Origin: Acanthosepion lycidas
Lineage: Eukaryota; Mollusca; Cephalopoda; Sepiida; Sepiidae
NCBI GenBank assembly: GCA_963932145.1
Contig: OZ010587.1
Location: forward strand, 107,382,396-107,446,395
Direction: 5' to 3'
DNA: 64,000 bases
In this document: piece after piece, positions 30,075-39,429 of the stretch
Position numbering within the stretch: the first letter of the stretch is position 1
Layout: the number at the start of each line of letters is the position of its first letter
The notes under the pieces: model-generated
Seen by the model: only the letters and a program-made list of their open reading frames with translations
Told to the model about the DNA's origin: nothing
The model's database searches: none
Program-made: the position numbers and the translations under genes

Positions 30075-30138
<64 letters not shown>
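30001..30138 (+). repeat. Element terminus matching 41041-41125, plus (TA)n
   Basis: TTTCGGCTCCTGTTTTGAAA, CATAAGAACTCTTATGTAGC and AATCATATTTTTAAATAAAT end in a (TA)n tract at 30083. The same order occurs on the minus strand at 41125-41041, again running into (TA)n. The TA tract therefore sits at a fixed position at the end of this element. Confidence 0.75.
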
Positions 30139-30139
<1 letters not shown>

Positions 30140-30300
30140 TCGATCCCAGAATAATCTTCAACAGAATGCAGAAACCACTGGACGGCCGTTCCGTCCTATT
30201 TGGGACTCTTCAGCAGTTACGCATCCACTACCGCGAATCGAACTCAGACCATTTTGATACAACACAAACGTCATACAAACTAGACTCGATACAACGCCGC
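30140..30300 (-). repeat. SINE-H copy 1: tRNA-like head plus hammerhead core
   Basis: Minus strand, from 30295: a tRNA-like head with GAGTTCGATTCGCGGTAGTG (B box), then the hammerhead. The ACTG of stem I (30217-30214) precedes CTGAAGA (30213-30207). Stem II GTCC/GGAC with loop CAAATA runs 30206-30193. GGAA (30192-30189) stands where GAAA is expected. Stem III CGG/CCG (30188-30183) is followed by TC, the expected cleavage position, and CAGT, which pairs with ACTG. Stem II and its loop match the Schistosoma and newt satellite hammerheads as I remember them. The downstream part ends TGTTGAAGATTATT. One core base (A to G) is changed, so this copy is probably inactive. Confidence 0.75.
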
Positions 30301-30484
30301 TGCTCATTCAGTTCCGCAAAGATACTCGTCTAAGTATACGGATAACCTGGGAACAGTGTCCTAAGAGCCACGCCTGCTTATTGACACTTAGACGCTCCTC
30401 ACGAGCATTTGGTGGGTCAAGCAAGGATATATAGTGAAGAAATTAGTGGGTGGATTTAGAGTAATCATGGGGCAGTTCATCGAG
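30301..30484. other. Spacer between SINE-H copies
   Basis: It contains CACGCCTGCTTATTGACACT and CATTTGGTGGGTCAAGCAAG. It may be part of a longer repeat unit, because the two SINE-H copies sit 350 bases apart in the same orientation. Nothing else recognised. Confidence 0.4.
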
Positions 30485-30640
30485 TCAAAAATAATCTTCA
30501 ACAAAATACAGAAAACACTGGACGGCCGTTTAGTCCTATTTTGGAACTAATCAGCAGTGCGTATCCACTACAGAGAATCGAGCCCGGACCATTTCGATAC
30601 AACGCAAACGTCACACCAACTCTACCATAAATGTACTTTA
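30485..30640 (-). repeat. SINE-H copy 2: tRNA-like head plus hammerhead core
   Basis: Minus strand: GAGTTGGTGTGACGTTTGCG (A-box side), GGGCTCGATTCTCTGTAGTG (B box), then CACTG, CTGATTA, GTTCC, loop, GGAC, TAAA, CGGCCG, TC, CAGTG. Stem I is five base pairs (CACTG/CAGTG). The core differs from consensus at two positions (CTGATTA for CTGATGA, TAAA for GAAA), so it is expected to be inactive. Copy 1 keeps the bases that this copy has lost, which shows that the ancestor had an intact core. Confidence 0.75.
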
Positions 30641-31042
30641 TTCTAAAATATTACATCGAAAAACTTATCAAAATCGTCGCTACGAAATTGCAGTCGTGTT
30701 TGTTTATGAAAAATAATTTCTTAATTGTTTCTTCTTCCTTAGTTTAAATTTAATGTCGAACATATTCGACTGGTTGATTTGAGTAAAGCACACAAACCTT
30801 ATACCCTATCTTTTTTCATAAAAAAATGGCTGTATTTTTCTTTTTAAATCTGATTAAAACGTTCAATCATAAGTAATTTACAATTTTTCTAATGAGATGC
30901 GTTGATACGGATCGAAACACGATTGCAGTTAAGAAACGATTTTAACATGTTTTTCAATGTCATATTCTAGTATATTGCTCTACTTTGTATTGATCCCTCT
31001 TTTAAACGTTGCAATTTTAATCTATTCATTCTCCTCTTACCT

Positions 31043-31045
<3 letters not shown>
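30641..31045. other. Unassigned, with a dispersed-repeat end
   Basis: The start (30641-30705) with ATTACATCGAAAAACTTATC and AAATCGTCGCTACGAAATTG resembles 38920-38975. The rest is AT-rich and unrecognised. Confidence 0.4.

Positions 31046-31121
<76 letters not shown>
31046..31121. repeat. (TA)n microsatellite
   Basis: About 37 TA units, one of the longest in the window. Confidence 0.97.
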
Positions 31122-31122
<1 letters not shown>

Positions 31123-31276
31123 TATTACGATATATAATTTTGTATAATTTTATATATCAACAAACAGTATTTAGAAAAATATGACAAACAGGAAAATTTC
31201 TTGTGACGCGGATTCATCCGATAAAATCCTAGCGGATCAGTTGAATCAAAATACTTTTACAAACTTTTGGGACGGT

Positions 31277-31278
31277 TT

Positions 31279-31337
<59 letters not shown>
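31277..31337. repeat. (GATA)n microsatellite
   Basis: About 15 units, interrupted at its right end by the mariner MITE. Confidence 0.97.
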
Positions 31338-31417
31338 TTAGGTTGGTGCAAAAATAATGTCATTTTCTCACATATATTACTATGTGAGAAAACGACATTA
31401 TTTTTGCACCAACCTTA
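31338..31417. mobile_element. Palindromic mariner MITE
   Basis: Arms of 35 bases, AGGTTGGTGCAAAAATAATG onward (31340-31374) and its reverse (31381-31415), differ at one position and enclose a 6-base loop. TA lies at both outer flanks. The end sequence TTAGGTTGGTGCAAAA is the terminal sequence of irritans-type mariners and of the human 80-bp MADE1 MITE. The element is about 80 bases, too short to code. It is inserted at the edge of a GATA tract, and TATAGATAGA resumes on the other side. Confidence 0.9.
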
Positions 31418-31721
31418 TAGATAGATTTGCTCTCGGCTGAAATCCTTACTGAACCAATCCACGTGGTGTTGCCTGCCTAGTATACTACCAGAACTAAGTT
31501 AATACAAGGACTAAATAAAATTCAATAACCTAATTGCAATAAAACTTATTCCAAATGGAAAATGTAAACATTAAAAAGAACTTCTGAAGTCTTACAATAA
31601 ATTGTCGTGTACAAGCATAATCGATAAAAGTTGCCTTGGTGCAGATTATGGGGCGAGGGAATGAAATATAATGTTGAAAAAAAAAACACGCTACTACCCA
31701 TTACTGGTATGTAGAGTTGTT
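31418..31721. other. Unassigned stretch
   Basis: No recognised repeat or gene. Confidence 0.4.
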
Positions 31722-31945
31722 AAATACCATGCCTATGAACACTAATGGGTATGTCCCAATACTTATAAATACGTTGGACACTATTGTAAGTAAGAGGTGG
31801 CGGGTAATATGCTGTCTAAGTAGTCCACCACTTGCAGTAGTTTATCTACTTCACGCCCCTGGCGAGTATTGTATTTTGTTGATTTTATAAAGATTACCAT
31901 TCTCTTTCCAACCTCCGTGTTGGTTATTCCTCATTCAGTAACTCT
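31722..31945 (+). repeat. Direct repeat D2, left copy
   Basis: A block of about 225 bases with ATACCATGCCTATGAACACT, AAATACGTTGGACACTATTG, TTTATCTACTTCACGCC and GGTTATTCCTCATTCAGTAA. It matches 32057-32273. Confidence 0.85.
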
Positions 31946-31994
31946 CTCTAGGTTACAACAGTCAGCAAGAAAATATTTGAAGATGCTACAATTG

Positions 31995-31997
31995 TAG

Positions 31998-32053
<56 letters not shown>
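31995..32053. repeat. (GATA)n microsatellite
   Basis: About 14 units between the two D2 copies. Confidence 0.97.
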
Positions 32054-32056
32054 GTT

Positions 32057-32273
32057 ATATACCATACCTATGAATACTAATGGATATATCCCAATCCTCA
32101 TAAATACGTTGGTCACTATTGTAAGTCGGGGTAATATAATGTCCAAGTACTCCACCACTAGCAGTGGTTTATCTACTTCACGCCGTTGGCGAGTATTGCA
32201 TTTTGTTGATGTTATAAAAATTACCATTTCATTTTCGAACTCCATTTTGGTTATTCATCATTCAGTAACCTTT
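32057..32273 (+). repeat. Direct repeat D2, right copy
   Basis: ATACCATACCTATGAATACT, AAATACGTTGGTCACTATTG and GGTTATTCATCATTCAGTAA correspond to the left copy with about 15-20 percent change by eye. Confidence 0.85.
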
Positions 32274-32930
32274 TCTTATATTTATAAGCACTCTCGGCTT
32301 AATTCGCTGTAATTTATTTATTAATTTTAATGGCCGTATTGTCTTATCTCTGTAAATAGTAATTATTAACTGGTGAAATGAAACGTGATGGGAAATGGGT
32401 AAAAACGGAAAACATAATTACCTTCTAAGTATCCGATGAAGGGTTGTCCACAAGAAAAAAAAGAAAAAAATTTACCCGTAAACAGCTTAAATAGAATTCG
32501 CACCGTTATGATTGGCTGTTGGTCAATCTCCAATCAAATGTGTGATAACGGGGTATATTTATAGAAGTCAGTGTCTACGAGCATTTTTTAGAGGCCGTTT
32601 CTGAGTCTGATCAGCTCTGAAGGGGTCGATTTGGTGAGGTCAGTATGATGTTTGAAAGACCCGAAACTGCCCAATGATCCATCTCCAGAACATCACTGAT
32701 GACGCCCTCTAGCGCTAAAAGAGCGTATATTCAGAACATTCTAGGTTACAAGAGTAAATTCACCATTTGTGCTTTTTGTCTTTGAATAAAACTGCTCTTT
32801 TGATTCACGTTATTTGTCTTATTCTATTGATGAACCATTTGCGTTTGGTTTCATCAGAGAATGGTAATCATTCAGTGTAACAATCAGAATGGAATGTAAG
32901 TAAATTTAGATCCCAGATTTATATCTATAT
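32274..32930. other. Unassigned stretch
   Basis: A TATATTTATAG box at about 32553, CTGATCAGCTCTGAAGGGGT at 32608, GACCCGAAACT at 32661 and AATAAAACTGC at 32785 give a promoter-to-poly(A) arrangement that could be an old terminal repeat, but no second copy or primer site supports this. Confidence 0.3.
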
Positions 32931-33290
32931 TCTTTCTTTTTTTTTTTCTTTCTTTCTTTTTTCTTTTTTTCTGTCTCTCTGATTCTCTTTCTTTCTTATT
33001 CCATCCTTTCTTCTTTTCTTTTTTTTCAGACTCATTGTACCTTCTTTTTCTTCTTATTTATTTCTTATTTTACCTTTTTTTTTCTTCCTTATTCCACATT
33101 TCTTTTTCTCGTTCGAATTTCTTTCTTTCTTGTTCGACCTTCTTTTTTCTCATTTTACCTTTTTTTCTGTATTTCTTTCTTTCTTTCTCGTGGCACTTTC
33201 TTTCTCCCTTCATCTTCTTTCTTTCTTCCTTTCTTTCATTTCTTTCTTTCTTTTCTCTGGAACGCATTTATTTGGAATTACTTGCATAAT
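32931..33290. repeat. Pyrimidine-rich (TTTC)n low complexity
   Basis: TTTCTTTC-type sequence; frames rich in F, L and S (plus) or K, E and R (minus) are artefacts. Confidence 0.95.
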
Positions 33291-33360
33291 AGGATGAATA
33301 AATCTTTCAACTGGAAGAAAACGATATGGAATCTACTCAAGTTAAAAGAACGTGACTGTG

Positions 33361-33655
33361 TTTTTTTTTTTTTTTTTTTTTAATAAACCGAAAACCATGG
33401 AAAGCTGCTCCAAGAAAAATATCTATGTGTATGTATGTGTTTGTGCATGCGTGCATGTATGAGTGTGCATATTTAAATGTGTATGTGTGCATGTGTGGGT
33501 ATGTATGCGTGTGTTTTTGCATGCGTATATGTATATGTACGCGTATGTACGTGTGAATGTGTGTATGTGTACATGTGTGTGTATGTATTTATGCATGCGT
33601 GTATTTATGTGTGTATGTGTGTATATGTATTCTCCGTTTTCTTTCATAACAGAAA
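33361..33655. repeat. Poly(T) then imperfect (TG/TATG)n
   Basis: 22 T residues at 33361-33382 are followed from 33420 by about 220 bases of GTGTATG-like repeat. Cysteine/valine or histidine/threonine frames here are artefacts. Confidence 0.95.
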
Positions 33656-34000
33656 ACATTGCTTAAGCAATTTTTCATGATTTATACATAAACATCTGCC
33701 GTTGTATAAAAAAAAGAAAAGAATGGACACTTTAAGTTACAAATATTCCATTCATAACCGCTACAAATTGCTCATATTTCCTTCTTCATTCCGTGGATTT
33801 CATCCCTCAACCAAAAGTGTCCTTTCGACTGACCATTTCAATTCGTCAGTACACACCTTATTGTTTGCAAGATCGTATCCCCTGTTGAATGTCGGGCGAA
33901 TATTTCTTGACATTTATTGTTTTATATAACAACAGAAAACTCTGTAGTTAGTAATAATGTATGTATAGCCGGCTACTCGTATTCAAGAATACCCGTCTGC
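33656..34000. other. Unassigned stretch
   Basis: Nothing recognised; the 75-codon frame at 33702-33929 has no motif. Confidence 0.4.
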
Positions 34001-34004
34001 TAGG

Positions 34005-34070
34005 GCGCCTGAGCAAGCGTCTGCAACAGGGCGGTTAGCCAATCCCTATTGCAGACGCTTGCTCAGGCGC
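34005..34070. repeat. Perfect 22-bp inverted repeat
   Basis: GCGCCTGAGCAAGCGTCTGC with AA (34005-34026) and its exact reverse complement at 34049-34070, 22-base loop. Unusually GC-rich for this window. It could be a small MITE or a structured transcript. Confidence 0.9.
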
Positions 34071-34217
34071 CACCAATAGCAAGGCAAATAAAAGAAATAA
34101 ACCACGCAGAACAAATTTTACATTTTACGGTTGGCGCACTCCGAGCAGTTTCTAGGAATATGTTTGTCGCGCAAGATGCCATTGACACAGGACATTATTG
34201 GAGCAACTTATGAAATA

Positions 34218-34567
34218 ATTGATTAATTTTTTACGGCATATCAGGTTATTTAAAGCCATAATATTCTTTTGGATTTTAAGAATTTTTCTGGAAATAATAA
34301 TCTCTGATATAACTCCTACTATTTAACTCATTACTGGGTAGATAAGAAACGGATTCATACGTTTCCCAAGGGTATTTGTGTGTAAGTGAATAAAACGAAC
34401 CCGATTGGAATTGGAACTCGGCTCTCCGATTAACAATTCTGAGCCGTTATCCATTACACCATCCAAGCTTACAGCACCTGGTATTACCAAGCGGTGCTGA
34501 CCAGGCTTGACCTCGCTTAACTTCGGTGATCGTACGGGAACCGGTGTTTCAACGTGATATGGCCGTA
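34218..34567 (-). repeat. 5S rRNA-tRNA chimeric SINE, copy 1
   Basis: Reading the minus strand from 34567: TACGGCCATATCACGTTGAA, ACACCGGTTCCCGT, GATCACCGAAGTTAAGC, then GGTAATACCAGGTGCTGTAA with GCTT at 34465. This is clearly 5S rRNA (about 103 of 120 positions), missing roughly 12 bases that include the core of box C. Immediately after comes GGATGGTGTAATGGATAACG (A box) and GAGTTCCAATTCC (B box), a tRNA-like unit, then a body of about 150 bases and a tail GCTTTAAATAACCTGATATG. The order 5S, tRNA, body, tail is that of the chimeric SINEs known from vertebrates (AmnSINE1 type). It is not a working 5S gene. Confidence 0.85.
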
Positions 34568-34650
34568 AGTCCATGAAAGGTTTGCGTCTCTTTGCTGCTG
34601 TTGTGATATGTGACGATCGTCACCCGACCGGAACAACCAAGTGCCGCAGA

Positions 34651-34722
<72 letters not shown>
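34651..34722. repeat. (TA)n microsatellite
   Basis: About 36 TA units. Confidence 0.97.
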
Positions 34723-34724
<2 letters not shown>

Positions 34725-34726
<2 letters not shown>

Positions 34727-34870
34727 ATCCACAAACTGTTTCGCTGTATCATATCTCTTCAGTGTGGCGAGATGACCCATTGCTTCATGCCGGGAAAACC
34801 GACTGATTTGGCATTAGTCGGGTCTCTTTACCTCTAGGCCATCGTCGCACGACACCAAAGGAAGGGAATT
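34725..34870 (-). repeat. tRNA-headed SINE (SINE-F)
   Basis: Minus strand: GTGTCGTGCGACGATGGCCT with AGAGGTAAAGAG gives a clear A box (TGGCCTAGAGG), and CAGTCGGTTTTCCCGG is a degraded B box. The body continues to GGCATGAAGCAATGGGTCAT and TGGATGAC at the TA tract. Confidence 0.6.
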
Positions 34871-34988
34871 TTAACATCTTTCTCTGTACAAAACACGCCA
34901 GCAGCTCATAGAACTCAATTCAATTTTACTTGATGAGTAATGCTTCCTACCAGTAAGAGCCGCTGGTTTTTAAAACCACGTTTTTCCC

Positions 34989-34994
<6 letters not shown>

Positions 34995-35047
<53 letters not shown>
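34995..35047. repeat. (TA)n microsatellite
   Basis: About 26 TA units. Confidence 0.97.
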
Positions 35048-35052
<5 letters not shown>

Positions 35053-35615
35053 GTTCATTGAATAAGACAGACAAGGTGCTTTTATTTAGTTTGTTTATAC
35101 AATTTCTCATGCGATCTAATATTTTTTTTTCTTTTCAGATGATAAATTATATAAAAACTGTCCGAATGTTCTTTTTATCCGAGCGCTTTTGGCTATACAT
35201 TTAGCCATTTTCAAGGATGAAATATCTTAACTGTTAAAATAAGAAATAATTTGTTGTATGTATGTTTTATAAAATGTTTTCATTTTTCAAAACACAGTCA
35301 AGATGGTCAGAAAGGTGTAGAGTGAGTCTGCGTTTTAAACATGTAGTGTGGCCTATATAACTGATTCTGCACCTTTTTGACCATAGCCCAATTACATCTC
35401 ATTTAAATATCCATGGAGACCTACCGGACACTATTCGTAACATACTTGTTGACAACACTAATATAATAGCATCACCTACATATTAAAAAAAAGGCTAAAA
35501 ATAATGAAAGCCTTATTAATAAAAACAAAAAAACTAATACTTAATAATATTAACTTTGAACATGGACACAATATCTTGACCGTGTTTTGAATTATATATG
35601 TCGTCTAAATGAGCA
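35048..35615. other. Dispersed-element end, otherwise unassigned
   Basis: On the minus strand at 35220-35150, CATCCTTGAAAATGGCTAAA with AGCCAAAAGCGCTCGG recalls the terminal signature of other TA-flanked elements here. An inverted pair TGGTCAGAAAGGTGTAG (35304) and CTGCACCTTTTTGACCA (35370) is also present. The rest is unrecognised. Confidence 0.4.
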
Positions 35616-35619
35616 GAAA

Positions 35620-36010
35620 TGAAAATAATACTGATATCTCATTTGAACAAATATGCTTACCAAAATTACGCAAAAATATCTTTAAATTCAAATTTATTAA
35701 AAAAACAATCGGCATTGGTTTCAACCACGGTTTCCAGACAGCTTCGGAATCTCCTGCAACTCTTCTGTGTGATCTCCTTGTTTAAGTTTATGAATGCTGC
35801 CATAATCCTTGCCTTCAGTTCATCTTTGGTGTTACAAGGAGTTTTGTTGGTCTCTCGATCAACTGGACCCCACACATAATAATCTAAAGGGTTGCAGTTT
35901 GAGGATTTAGGTGACCAGATTTGAGGGGTAATATGGTCGCAGTGATTGTCTGACTGCCATCACTGGGTTCTTCGGGTTGTTCATGGTGATCTTTTTCTCA
36001 CAGGGAGTGC
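35620..36010 (-). mobile_element. Mariner/Tc1-like transposase C-terminal remnant
   Basis: On the minus strand the sequence before 35875 reads CAAACTGCAACCCTTTAGAT (NCNPLDYYVWG, the DLNPLDY motif region), and then the open frame continues MWGPVDRETNKTPCNTKDEL, KARIMAAFINLNKEITQKSC and RRFRSCLETVVETNADCFF. This is the C-terminal end of a mariner-superfamily transposase with the last acidic residue lying in the NPLDY motif. The upstream part of the catalytic domain and the terminal repeats were not found. Confidence 0.7.
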
Positions 36011-36581
36011 CCAACTGTGCAGCCGACAAAATCAAAAACAAACAAAACGCATGCGCGAAATTAAAAATAAAACATGGCGACAATTTTCCCATCACACCGA
36101 GTGTATGCGTACGTTTCTGTTCCTATTTGTGCCCCCGTCTATGCATCTGTGCGTATGTATGCACGCACATGCGTATGTCTATAACCGCATGTCTGTACAG
36201 GTTTCTGCAGTTTTTGTATCTTTCTTTTCCTTTTTTTTTATTTCTATACTTTTTTCTTTTTTTTTTTTAAACTTCACCTTTGAGACTGTCTTGTTTGATT
36301 TTGATTTTCACACTTGAATTTTCCATTGTTTCCCTCGAGTTTCATTCTTTCTTCTTCATTGTTGACTGGAATATGCATTTTCCCTGAAAGCAATTCGCAA
36401 GCAACAGCGACAAAAAAAAATAGACACAATCTTAGCCGAAGGGTAACAATCGAGCAATTCAAATCATTTTCGTCAATATAGTTACTGGTTGCTAATTTCT
36501 TTCTGTCAAAGCAGATGAAATCGTCGCAAGCTACGCTCGATGGATATGAATAAAACTGGACAAGACAACAGGAATTTCAGG

Positions 36582-36584
<3 letters not shown>
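36011..36584. other. Unassigned stretch with poly(T)
   Basis: No repeat family recognised. AAACATGGCGACAATTTTCC at 36072 and T runs near 36235-36275 are noted without meaning. Confidence 0.4.
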
Positions 36585-36631
<47 letters not shown>

Positions 36632-36720
36632 ATCTATCTATCTATTTCTCTCACTCTCTTTCCCTCGCTTCTCTCCCTCTTTCCCTCCCTCTCCCTCCCT
36701 CTCACCATCCTTCTCTATCT
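36585..36720. repeat. (CT)n / pyrimidine tract
   Basis: About 30 CT units pass into CTAT and CCCT-type units. Confidence 0.95.
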
Positions 36721-36780
36721 CTACACCCATGTAATCCTCTTAGCTACAAGAATGACAAAAGTATTGTGGAAACAATTATA

Positions 36781-36887
36781 AAATGATAGATAGATAGGAT
36801 CCGACTGATAGATAGATATTGAGTGTGTAAGAGTGAGGGAGAGAGTTTTCAGACAAAAGACTGAAAAAAGAACACCAAATTCCAAAT

Positions 36888-36935
<48 letters not shown>

Positions 36936-36985
36936 TGAATTGCCTGAGGTATATAGACCGATATAGATAGATAATGTACAGGGTG

Positions 36986-37043
<58 letters not shown>

Positions 37044-37055
37044 GAATTGATTGAC

Positions 37056-37098
<43 letters not shown>

Positions 37099-37109
37099 TG
37101 AACAGAATG

Positions 37110-37167
<58 letters not shown>

Positions 37168-37201
37168 GGATAGACTGGGATAGATAGACAAGATCAGACT
37201 G

Positions 37202-37236
<35 letters not shown>

Positions 37237-37362
37237 CAGATAGATAGATAGATAGGAACCTACTGATAGATAGATATTGAGTGTGTGAGAGTGAGGGAGA
37301 GGGAAAGATAGTGACAGGTTTAAAACAAAAGACTAAAAAAAAACACAAAATTCCAAATGCAT
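36781..37362. repeat. (GATA)n block with duplicated spacers
   Basis: Six GATA runs of 5-15 units. The spacer TTGAGTGTGTAAGAGTGAGG with CAAAAGACTGAAAAAAGAAC and CCAAATTCCAAATG occurs at 36827-36890 and again, variant, at 37277-37352. It also matches 27960-28030. The long tyrosine/serine/isoleucine frames on the minus strand (up to 202 codons) are readings of CTAT and are not genes. Confidence 0.97.
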
Positions 37363-37895
37363 TTTGTATTGGGTTTATTTGCATAAACCGATGCTCGCAA
37401 ACACATCAGCAAATGTGTTACCATCAAAATATCTGTCCGCAGAATTCTGAGCAATAATGAGGCCCGAATGGCATTAATATGATTGTGAATTTGAAGTCAG
37501 TTGATTAAGAAACATCTAAGAGTATTTCGTGATCAAATTAAACGTATTGGCTTCGTCGACGTCGCCCAGTTTCCCGACTGATTGATTCTCGTATTCAATA
37601 TAGATCCAAGACAATCAGTGACGATGGGGTTTGTTTTCATAAAGTTTCATATTTCATCTGTTCAATGGCAGATGCCTAATTTCCTTTCGAAAGGTCTCGA
37701 GCGAGTTGAACGCATTGACTTGCTTTTAGGTTCGGTAAAACGTTGCATTTTTGACGTCGCCTCTGCTATTTGTTCAGTAAATGGAAGAGAAAGTTGCATG
37801 AAGCAATGACAATGTTTACTTTCATATTTCGTCTTCGACGTTTACTTCGTTAGACATCGATCGATATCAATCAGTTCATATCTACCGACATTAAC
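37363..37895. other. Unassigned stretch
   Basis: Lower in repeats than most of the window. A 75-codon frame at 37582-37809 (ending NGRESCMKQ) has no recognisable domain, and flanking splice signals are weak. Confidence 0.4.
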
Positions 37896-37899
37896 ATCT

Positions 37900-37950
37900 A
37901 TCTCGCTATCTCTCTCTCTCTCTATTTAGGCCTCTTTCTCTCTCGTTCAT

Positions 37951-37981
<31 letters not shown>

Positions 37982-37984
37982 CTC

Positions 37985-38017
<33 letters not shown>

Positions 38018-38048
38018 CATATATATATATATATATATATATGACACC

Positions 38049-38090
<42 letters not shown>

Positions 38091-38308
38091 GTCAATCTGG
38101 TCATTATCTATCTATCTATCTGAGGATGTTCATATCTATCTGTTTCAGTATGTTCACATAAATGCACTGTCTATATCAAACAGTTCGTATCTATTTACGT
38201 AGCTTTGTTTAAATAAATATATATATCAGCCTATTCATTATCTATCTATCTATCTATCTCATTCTGTTCTGTATCTATCTATCTATCTATCTATCTCATT
38301 CTGTTCTG

Positions 38309-38349
<41 letters not shown>

Positions 38350-38400
38350 CATTCTGTTCTGTATCTATCAATCTATCTATCTATCTCAGTCTGTTCATGG
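37900..38400. repeat. (CT)n, (CTAT)n and (TA)n clusters
   Basis: Short TA tracts at 37985-38041 with a TGTCATATA/TATATGACA inversion at 38016-38044, and CTAT runs at 37950, 38048, 38105, 38240, 38270 and 38310. Spacers CATTCTGTTCTGTATC repeat four times. Confidence 0.95.
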
Positions 38401-38545
38401 CTATCTCTAAAAAAGGACAAAGAATGTGGCAATTGTTTAGTGTCACAATAATGAATGTTTTACTTTCGAAATCTGACAGCATAAGAGACATTTGATAAAA
38501 GAGTCACTAAATCAAGTTGGGTTCATTAAACATCACTTTATTGGG

Positions 38546-38582
<37 letters not shown>

Positions 38583-38586
38583 CACA

Positions 38587-38675
<89 letters not shown>
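38546..38675. repeat. (CTAT)n-(CA)n-(TA)n compound microsatellite
   Basis: About nine CTAT, 22 CA and 24 TA units in succession. Confidence 0.98.
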
Positions 38676-38678
<3 letters not shown>

Positions 38679-38739
38679 TTTAAACATATATTCTCCTGAA
38701 GAAATGATCGTTTTAAAATAGACACAATATATATAACTG

Positions 38740-38764
38740 TACACACACACATACATGCATACGT

Positions 38765-38831
<67 letters not shown>
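38740..38831. repeat. (CA)n-(TA)n compound microsatellite
   Basis: Same CA-to-TA order as 38546-38675. Confidence 0.98.
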
Positions 38832-38833
<2 letters not shown>

Positions 38834-38889
38834 TAAGATGAAAACAAAGAGTGCAATTCCAACGTTCGTAACATTTAACTCTCAAGATG

Positions 38890-39146
38890 ACTCAATACAA
38901 AATAGAGCAGAATTATTTATTTTAGGATATTACACCGAAAACAGGTCAAAATCGCTACACAATTGCACTTGAGTTTCAATGCGGGTCAATGCGTCTCGTC
39001 AGGAATGCAACATTGACCCGTATATATAAATAGCCGAGGACAAAAAAACACTCGTGTCCTGACGATTGCGTCAGTCATGAAACAGTGTACTTTTATATTT
39101 ACACACGCTTTATCTCTGATATTGAGCACACCCTAAGAGTTTATTT

Positions 39147-39151
<5 letters not shown>
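38890..39151. repeat. Dispersed repeat related to 30641-30705
   Basis: ATTACACCGAAAACAGGTCA, AAATCGCTACACAATTGCAC and CGTCAGGAATGCAACATTGA. The part at 39000-39130 has GATTGCGTCAGTCATGAAAC and TTTATCTCTGATATTGAGCA, the latter repeated at 39295-39312 as CTCTGATATAGAGC. Confidence 0.5.
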
Positions 39152-39205
<54 letters not shown>

Positions 39206-39388
39206 TGGATGACATGAAGATTGCATTTAAGCATAAAAAAGATTATCGCCGTTGATTATCGCCTTAGTGATGTTCACTTTCATATTTATATATGCTCTAT
39301 CTCTGATATAGAGCCCTTTATCTCATAACTATTACATACCTTGAATATATATATATATATATATATTTATCGCACGCACATACACAGT

Positions 39389-39428
<40 letters not shown>
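39152..39428. repeat. Three (TA)n tracts with short spacers
   Basis: Tracts at 39152-39200, 39341-39367 and 39393-39427. Confidence 0.97.

Positions 39429-39429
<1 letters not shown>

Noticed and set aside
32520-32800. Solo LTR with TATA box and AATAAA
   Set aside because: No primer-binding site, second copy or target duplication was found; TATA and AATAAA are common in AT-rich DNA.
33463-33680. Cysteine-rich small secreted protein
   Set aside because: Cysteine and valine arise from (TG)n; all frames of both strands are open here.
34465-34567. Functional 5S rRNA gene
   Set aside because: It lacks about 12 internal bases including box C, has no T-run terminator directly after, and is fused to a tRNA-like SINE body.
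36721-37384. Long minus-strand open frames of Y/S/I/L (156 and 202 codons)
   Set aside because: They are translations of (CTAT)n in two frames, with no start context or non-repeat domain.
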